A DNA stretch of 28,745 nucleotides. It comes from Oscillospiraceae bacterium. Lineage in GTDB: Bacteria; Bacillota; Clostridia; Oscillospirales; UBA929. The notes beneath the pieces are model-generated. The model did no database searches. It had not been told where the DNA came from and saw only the letters and a list, made by a program, of their open reading frames with translations. The translations under genes were made by a program, and so were the position numbers. The first letter of the stretch is position 1. Each line of letters begins with the position of its first letter. The DNA lies in the NCBI GenBank assembly GCA_009784085.1, contig WRCJ01000009.1, positions 1 through 28,745 of the forward strand. The letters run 5' to 3'. Of the stretch, positions 25,050 through 28,745 are shown piece after piece.

Positions 25050-25967
25050 TCAACCTCCGATCATTGTGAATAAAGTGTCCGATAAGATATCAAAGGCCGC
25101 GATATCCAAGGTTTCGCCACGCGCCATGGGCGGCAAGCCACATGCCGCGAGGGCGTCTTGGATGCGTGTTTTGGGTATCGGCAACGCTGTCGACAGGGCG
25201 TTGGGCAGTGTCTTGCGGCGTTGGGCGAACGCGGCGCGCACGATCCGGGAAAACAGATCCGGATGGCGCAAGGGAAGTTTCCGGCGGGTCAACCTGACCA
25301 CGCTGGAGGTTACCTTGGGCGCGGGCACAAAACTCTCGGGCGGCACGTCAAATAGGATTTCGCAGGCGGCGCGGGTACCCACATGGATCGTCATGGCGCC
25401 GTAAGCCGCATCGCCCGCCGAGGCGCGCAAACGCAGCGCCACCTCGCGTTGCACCATGACCGTGATGTGCGCGAATAAGTCGGTGTCCAGCAGGCGGCGC
25501 AAGATTTTTGTCCCGACGTTGTACGGCAGGTTGGCGCACACCACCGGGACAAGGGGCGGCTTCCCGCGTGCGGATTGTTCCTGGCCGCGTGCGGCGTGTT
25601 CCTGGCCGCGTGCGGCGTGTTCCTCCATGAGCGCGGGGATGTCGGTTTTCAGGATGTCGCCCCAGACAATCGCCACATTGCCGCAATCGCACAGGGTCTC
25701 GCCCAACACGGGGCGCAAGGCGCTGTCCGCCTCCACGGCCACCACGCGGCCCGCCGCGCGGGATAGCGCCCGGGTCAGCGCCCCCAAGCCGGGGCCGATC
25801 TCCAGCACGATATGCGAGGCGTCGATGCCGGCGCCGTCTACGATGGCCTCGGGGATATGGGGGTCGCACAGGAAGTTCTGCCCCAAACGGCGGCTGGCGT
25901 GAAGCCCGTGGCGCGCCAAAAGGCTTCGGATCCAGCGGGGATCATGCAACCGCTCGGGAGACTCCAT
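25050..25967 (-). CDS. rsmA: 16S rRNA (adenine-1518/1519-N6) dimethyltransferase RsmA/KsgA
   Basis: RsmA, 305 residues, dimethylates two adenines near the 3' end of 16S rRNA. Motifs: RRLGQNFLCDPHI, the SAM-binding LEIGPGLGALTRAL, the acidic VAVEAD, and the catalytic NLPYNVGT; later SFVPAPKVTSSVVRL and FAQRRKTLPNAL. A 7-residue repeat (HAARGQE, HAARGQE, QSARGKP) from three 21-base units at 25564-25626 is inserted just before the catalytic motif, accounting for the length above 260-290. The ATG has GGAGG 13 bases upstream. prs follows three bases after the stop. Confidence 0.96.
   Translation of the reverse strand: MESPERLHDPRWIRSLLARHGLHASRRLGQNFLCDPHIPEAIVDGAGIDASHIVLEIGPGLGALTRALSRAAGRVVAVEADSALRPVLGETLCDCGNVAIVWGDILKTDIPALMEEHAARGQEHAARGQEQSARGKPPLVPVVCANLPYNVGTKILRRLLDTDLFAHITVMVQREVALRLRASAGDAAYGAMTIHVGTRAACEILFDVPPESFVPAPKVTSSVVRLTRRKLPLRHPDLFSRIVRAAFAQRRKTLPNALSTALPIPKTRIQDALAACGLPPMARGETLDIAAFDILSDTLFTMIGG
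25564..25626. repeat. In-frame 21-base triple repeat inside rsmA
   Basis: Three adjacent 21-base units beginning CCGCGTGCGG on the plus strand (25564-25584, 25585-25605, 25606-25626). The second and third differ only in their last bases; the first differs slightly more. They add a 7-residue repeat to RsmA while keeping its frame. Confidence 0.92.
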
Positions 25968-26012
25968 AAGGCTACGCCGCCTCCTTAACCACTATATCAG
26001 TAGGCGGATACC

Positions 26013-26041
26013 ATTATATCAAAAGATAAGTGTTTCGTCAA
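26013..26041 (-). promoter_or_regulatory. Sigma-A-type promoter for rsmA-prs
   Basis: On the minus strand TTGACG (26036-26041), a 17-base spacer and a perfect TATAAT (26013-26018), with a predicted start about 40 bases before the rsmA ATG. Confidence 0.75.
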
Positions 26042-26054
26042 ACAAGATCGGGGG

Positions 26055-26134
26055 TATGTGATACCCATGTTATGTGATGCCCCTGTTATCAGGATTGTTC
26101 AACGAGAGATCAAGCTACCTATATCTTCGTAGCT
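26055..26134. promoter_or_regulatory. Direct and inverted repeats in the divergent rsmA/radical-SAM intergenic region
   Basis: The 16-base unit TATGTGATACCCATGT at 26055-26070 is followed directly by a copy with two changes at 26071-26086. An inverted pair AGCTAC/GTAGCT lies at 26113-26118 and 26129-26134. They sit between the two outward-facing promoters and could be regulator binding sites. This is inferred from position only. Confidence 0.35.
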
Positions 26135-26180
26135 ATCATCCGTTTCCACTACATTCAGCTGGGATTATGCCATCTGGCTC

Positions 26181-26209
26181 TTGAAAACGGACAAGCACTT
26201 TGCTATAAT
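26181..26209 (+). promoter_or_regulatory. Sigma-A-type promoter for the ATP-grasp/radical SAM genes
   Basis: TTGAAA at 26181-26186, a 17-base spacer and a perfect TATAAT at 26204-26209. Transcription would start near 26216, just before the AGGAGG ribosome site at 26234-26239. Confidence 0.75.
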
Positions 26210-26252
26210 ATCTTGTATATAATAGATGGAGATAGGAGGATGCGTTGTCACG

Positions 26253-28571
26253 ATGCGAAAGCTGTATTGGACTGGGGCGCGCGGATCGGATACCCGTTAC
26301 ACAGGCGGGTTATTTTCTGGATCTATCACGATTTACGGCTGCGACACTGGCGGCAACATATCCTACTGTGGGCAAGCCGACAAACGGCTGAATCATAATA
26401 TTGAGTCTACCATAGCTTCCTCTTTTATCCTTGAACATCAGATTGCCCTAATTGACGAAGACCCAGATGTTCGCTTTATGGCTTACAACCCGAATTTCGT
26501 CTATGGTGCGCCGGAGGCAGTCCTAATGCGGACACTCTGTCTAAATGACGCCTCGTTGATGCTTGCACTGGATAACAAGCTGACATTCCGTGACATGGCG
26601 GCTCCCATTGTCCCCATGCTACCTTGTCAGGTGCTTAACCGGGAAAGTGTTATCCGATACCTGACTGATGGCGCGCTGGATGGTGGCAACCAAGTTGTGA
26701 TCCAGGCTCCCCTGTCGTCCGGCGGTGAAAATACTTTTTTGGTGAGCGGAAAGACGATTCATCGCGTTTTGACCCTGTTGCAGGAGAATGAAAAGTATAT
26801 CGTGACTCATTACGTTCCCCATAATGTTCCTGTCAATGTACATTGCGTGATTTTTGAAGGCTCGCACATCATTTTGCCACCCTCTGTTCAGATTATTGTA
26901 CATGCGAATGACCGCCTTCTATATCGCGGCGCTGATTATATTACCTATACGCATTTTTCGAATAAGCGGAAGTATGCGCTATGGCAAAGCATTGACAAGC
27001 TCTGTGGGCATCTGGGCACCGTGGGATACCGCGGTGTGATCGGATTCGACGCCCTGATCACGTCGGATGGTGTATTCATAATTGAAGCCAACAACCGTTT
27101 CCAAGGTTCCAGCTATACCTTAAACCGTGCTCTATGGGAAAGTGGCTTGCCCTCGTTGCAGCAACTAAATCTTGAAGCGTTTGGCGAGGCAGCGCGCATT
27201 TCGCAGGCAGAGCCATTCGCTACATTGGCAGTACCCTACAGTTACTTTATCTTTACCAACGAGGCAAAGGGGTTGCACGCCAAACTCGTGGCGGACAAGG
27301 CGCATTTGGTACCCGAAGTCTGTGAGAATTCTCGGGATGGCTATCGGCCAGATCAACCCGCTGAGTCTGATGCATACCTGTACCACCTGCTTTTCAGGAC
27401 AAACATATCGCATGTAGACACATTTGATTGCTCTGTTTATACCCATCCTGCTTTGACGACTCCGTCGGAATCGTGGATTCACGCACTTACCTTGGCTGGC
27501 CTGGATCAGATCAAAATCTCTCTGATTAACCAGGGTCTTTACTTGGAAAATTCGGCCGTTAAATATCTAACGTGGGAAATAGGGGTGCGTTTCGATCAGC
27601 GTGTAAACATTGATCTCATTTTGGAACAATATTTCTTAATTAGTTGCCCCTTGTCCAACAAATTTACGCGCATTTCACCTTTTTCTCTGGGATACGCCGA
27701 AAACAAAGGCCTGTATTTATGCTATTATCAAAATGTTCTCCCATTTTCCGTATCGTATCAGGCAGAAAACGAGTTGCCGATCTTCTTAACGAGTGGTGCC
27801 CATTGTGTAAAGGATATAGCCTTTTTTTCCGCTGATAGAGTGCGACTGCAAAATTCACCCGCCTGCACTTTCAACAGGCACAAGAATCCTTGCCGATTTT
27901 GCGAAGTCTATACATGGGACTTGGATTTTACAGAAGACGATATCATGGAAACCATCGATACTTGTTTTGCTGTCCCGCAGCTGCCGTTCCGACATATCCT
28001 GATTGGCGGGCGCTCTCGTGCGAGGGGCGAGGAAAGAGATACCATTCTACGGATGTGTCAACGCATCCGGCGTTATAGCAATATTCCGATATATTTGATG
28101 TGCTTGCCACCGCAAAAACTCCATGACATCCGGGACTATGTGGATGCTGGCATAACAGAATTTGGGTTTAACATTGAGATTTTCGACCGGGAGATCGCGG
28201 CCCGGATCATGCCTGGCAAGGGTAAAATCCCGTTGGGGGCGTATATGGATGCGCTCTCGTACGCTGTCAGGCTGTGTGGCCGTACGGGCGATGTTCGCAC
28301 CGCATTCGTTGTTGGTCTGGAGCCAAAGGAATCTCTTTTAGCCGGTGTGGATGCCGTTTCTCGGATTGGTGCGGCACCGATTCTCTCGGCATTTCGCCCT
28401 GTACCCCATACCCCGATGGCCAATCGCTGCCCTTGGCCGTCGGAAACGCTCTACGCAATAACGGTTGAGGCGTCCGTTACGGCAGAGCGTCACGGTATGA
28501 AACTGGGGCCGTCGTGTATCGCTTGTCAGAATAACACGCTGAACGTGAGTTTGGGAGGGTTAACGAAATGA
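26253..28571 (+). CDS. ATP-grasp ligase / radical SAM fusion protein, function unknown
   Basis: A 772-residue two-enzyme protein. Residues about 1-320 look like an ATP-grasp ligase: DNKLTFRDMAAPIVPML, a glycine loop QAPLSSGGENTF (from Q151), EKYIVTHYVPHNVPVNVHC, and the metal site IIEANNRFQGSSY (E278, N280, R282). Such enzymes join a carboxylate to an amine or thiol through an acyl phosphate. Residues about 320-520 are unassigned. A radical SAM domain follows, with cysteines C538, C547 and C550 (C-x8-C-x2-C), then ILIGGRSRARGEER and FGFNIEIFDREIAARIMPGKG. A late C755-x2-C758 pair may bind metal. I chose the ATG 13 bases after AGGAGG; an ATG at 26226 precedes that site. Base composition is visibly more A+T-rich than its neighbours. 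Confidence 0.82.
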   Translation: MRKLYWTGARGSDTRYTGGLFSGSITIYGCDTGGNISYCGQADKRLNHNIESTIASSFILEHQIALIDEDPDVRFMAYNPNFVYGAPEAVLMRTLCLNDASLMLALDNKLTFRDMAAPIVPMLPCQVLNRESVIRYLTDGALDGGNQVVIQAPLSSGGENTFLVSGKTIHRVLTLLQENEKYIVTHYVPHNVPVNVHCVIFEGSHIILPPSVQIIVHANDRLLYRGADYITYTHFSNKRKYALWQSIDKLCGHLGTVGYRGVIGFDALITSDGVFIIEANNRFQGSSYTLNRALWESGLPSLQQLNLEAFGEAARISQAEPFATLAVPYSYFIFTNEAKGLHAKLVADKAHLVPEVCENSRDGYRPDQPAESDAYLYHLLFRTNISHVDTFDCSVYTHPALTTPSESWIHALTLAGLDQIKISLINQGLYLENSAVKYLTWEIGVRFDQRVNIDLILEQYFLISCPLSNKFTRISPFSLGYAENKGLYLCYYQNVLPFSVSYQAENELPIFLTSGAHCVKDIAFFSADRVRLQNSPACTFNRHKNPCRFCEVYTWDLDFTEDDIMETIDTCFAVPQLPFRHILIGGRSRARGEERDTILRMCQRIRRYSNIPIYLMCLPPQKLHDIRDYVDAGITEFGFNIEIFDREIAARIMPGKGKIPLGAYMDALSYAVRLCGRTGDVRTAFVVGLEPKESLLAGVDAVSRIGAAPILSAFRPVPHTPMANRCPWPSETLYAITVEASVTAERHGMKLGPSCIACQNNTLNVSLGGLTK

Positions 28572-28745
28572 ACCCCATACTGACCAGAGCGAATCTATGG
28601 ATAAAAAAGACTTCCCAAGGGAAGCTTCTGTTGCCTTGCACGGCTTGGCGGGAGGGTTCTTTCCTCCATATCGCGCTGAGTAGTTCAGGATGCCGTTACC
28701 GTAAGACCGGCAGTTGCACCATGTGCAACTACGGCAGTGGGGAGG
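28568..28745 (+). CDS. Second radical SAM protein, N-terminal part (cut by window edge)
   Basis: The first 59 codons of a gene whose ATG overlaps the stop of the fusion gene (ATGA), with GGGAGG upstream. The translation opens MNPILTRANLWIKKTSQGKL and reaches a radical SAM cysteine set, GCRYRKTGSCTMCNYG, with C-x7-C-x2-C spacing and an aromatic residue after the last Cys. The layout, with T/S-x-G-C at the end of a strand and S-C-T-M-C-x-Y, resembles the RaSEA/Elp3-like branch of radical SAM enzymes, known from tRNA modification. The remainder is outside the window, so the call stops at domain level. Confidence 0.75.
   Translation, partial: MNPILTRANLWIKKTSQGKLLLPCTAWREGSFLHIALSSSGCRYRKTGSCTMCNYGSGE

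Overview
The window looks like chromosome of a flagellated, G+C-rich Firmicute, most probably a Clostridia-type lineage (inference). The reasons are a fla/che gene order like that of Bacillus subtilis, a FliY with CheC-like and FliN domains, clear Shine-Dalgarno sites with several TTG and GTG starts, and remnants of the glmU-prs-pth-mfd-ksgA neighbourhood.

Bases 1-15833 (minus strand, so read from right to left) are one long flagellar operon: fliF, fliG, fliH, fliI, fliJ, ylxF-like, fliK, flgD, flgE, flbD, fliL, fliM, fliY, cheY, fliO, fliP, fliQ and the start of fliR, which is cut by the window edge. Together they encode the MS ring, the rotor/switch and its CheY input, the export ATPase with its regulators, the hook and hook-length control, and the export gate. 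A sigma-28-like promoter candidate lies before fliF. A strong sigma-A-type promoter followed by a structured leader of about 250 nt sits inside the operon before flbD. A 577-base gap between fliJ and ylxF is filled with palindromic and duplicated repeats.

Bases 16107-23843 (plus strand) carry thiI, then an E2-acyltransferase-like gene, a GlmU-like gene with a degenerate uridyltransferase half, pth and mfd. Bases 23884-25967 (minus strand) carry rsmA and a divergent prs, convergent with mfd. Short tandem repeats recur throughout. They occupy gene junctions, and in-frame low-complexity insertions sit inside ThiI, Pth, RsmA, FliK, FliO and FliY.

From 26253 to the right edge (plus strand) is the most unusual part. 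A gene of visibly lower G+C encodes an N-terminal ATP-grasp ligase fused to a C-terminal radical SAM domain with C-x8-C-x2-C spacing. It overlaps by 4 bases the start of a second radical SAM gene with C-x7-C-x2-C spacing, cut by the window edge. This pair has its own promoter and resembles the start of an uncharacterised biosynthetic or modification operon. I can name the domains but not the pathway.
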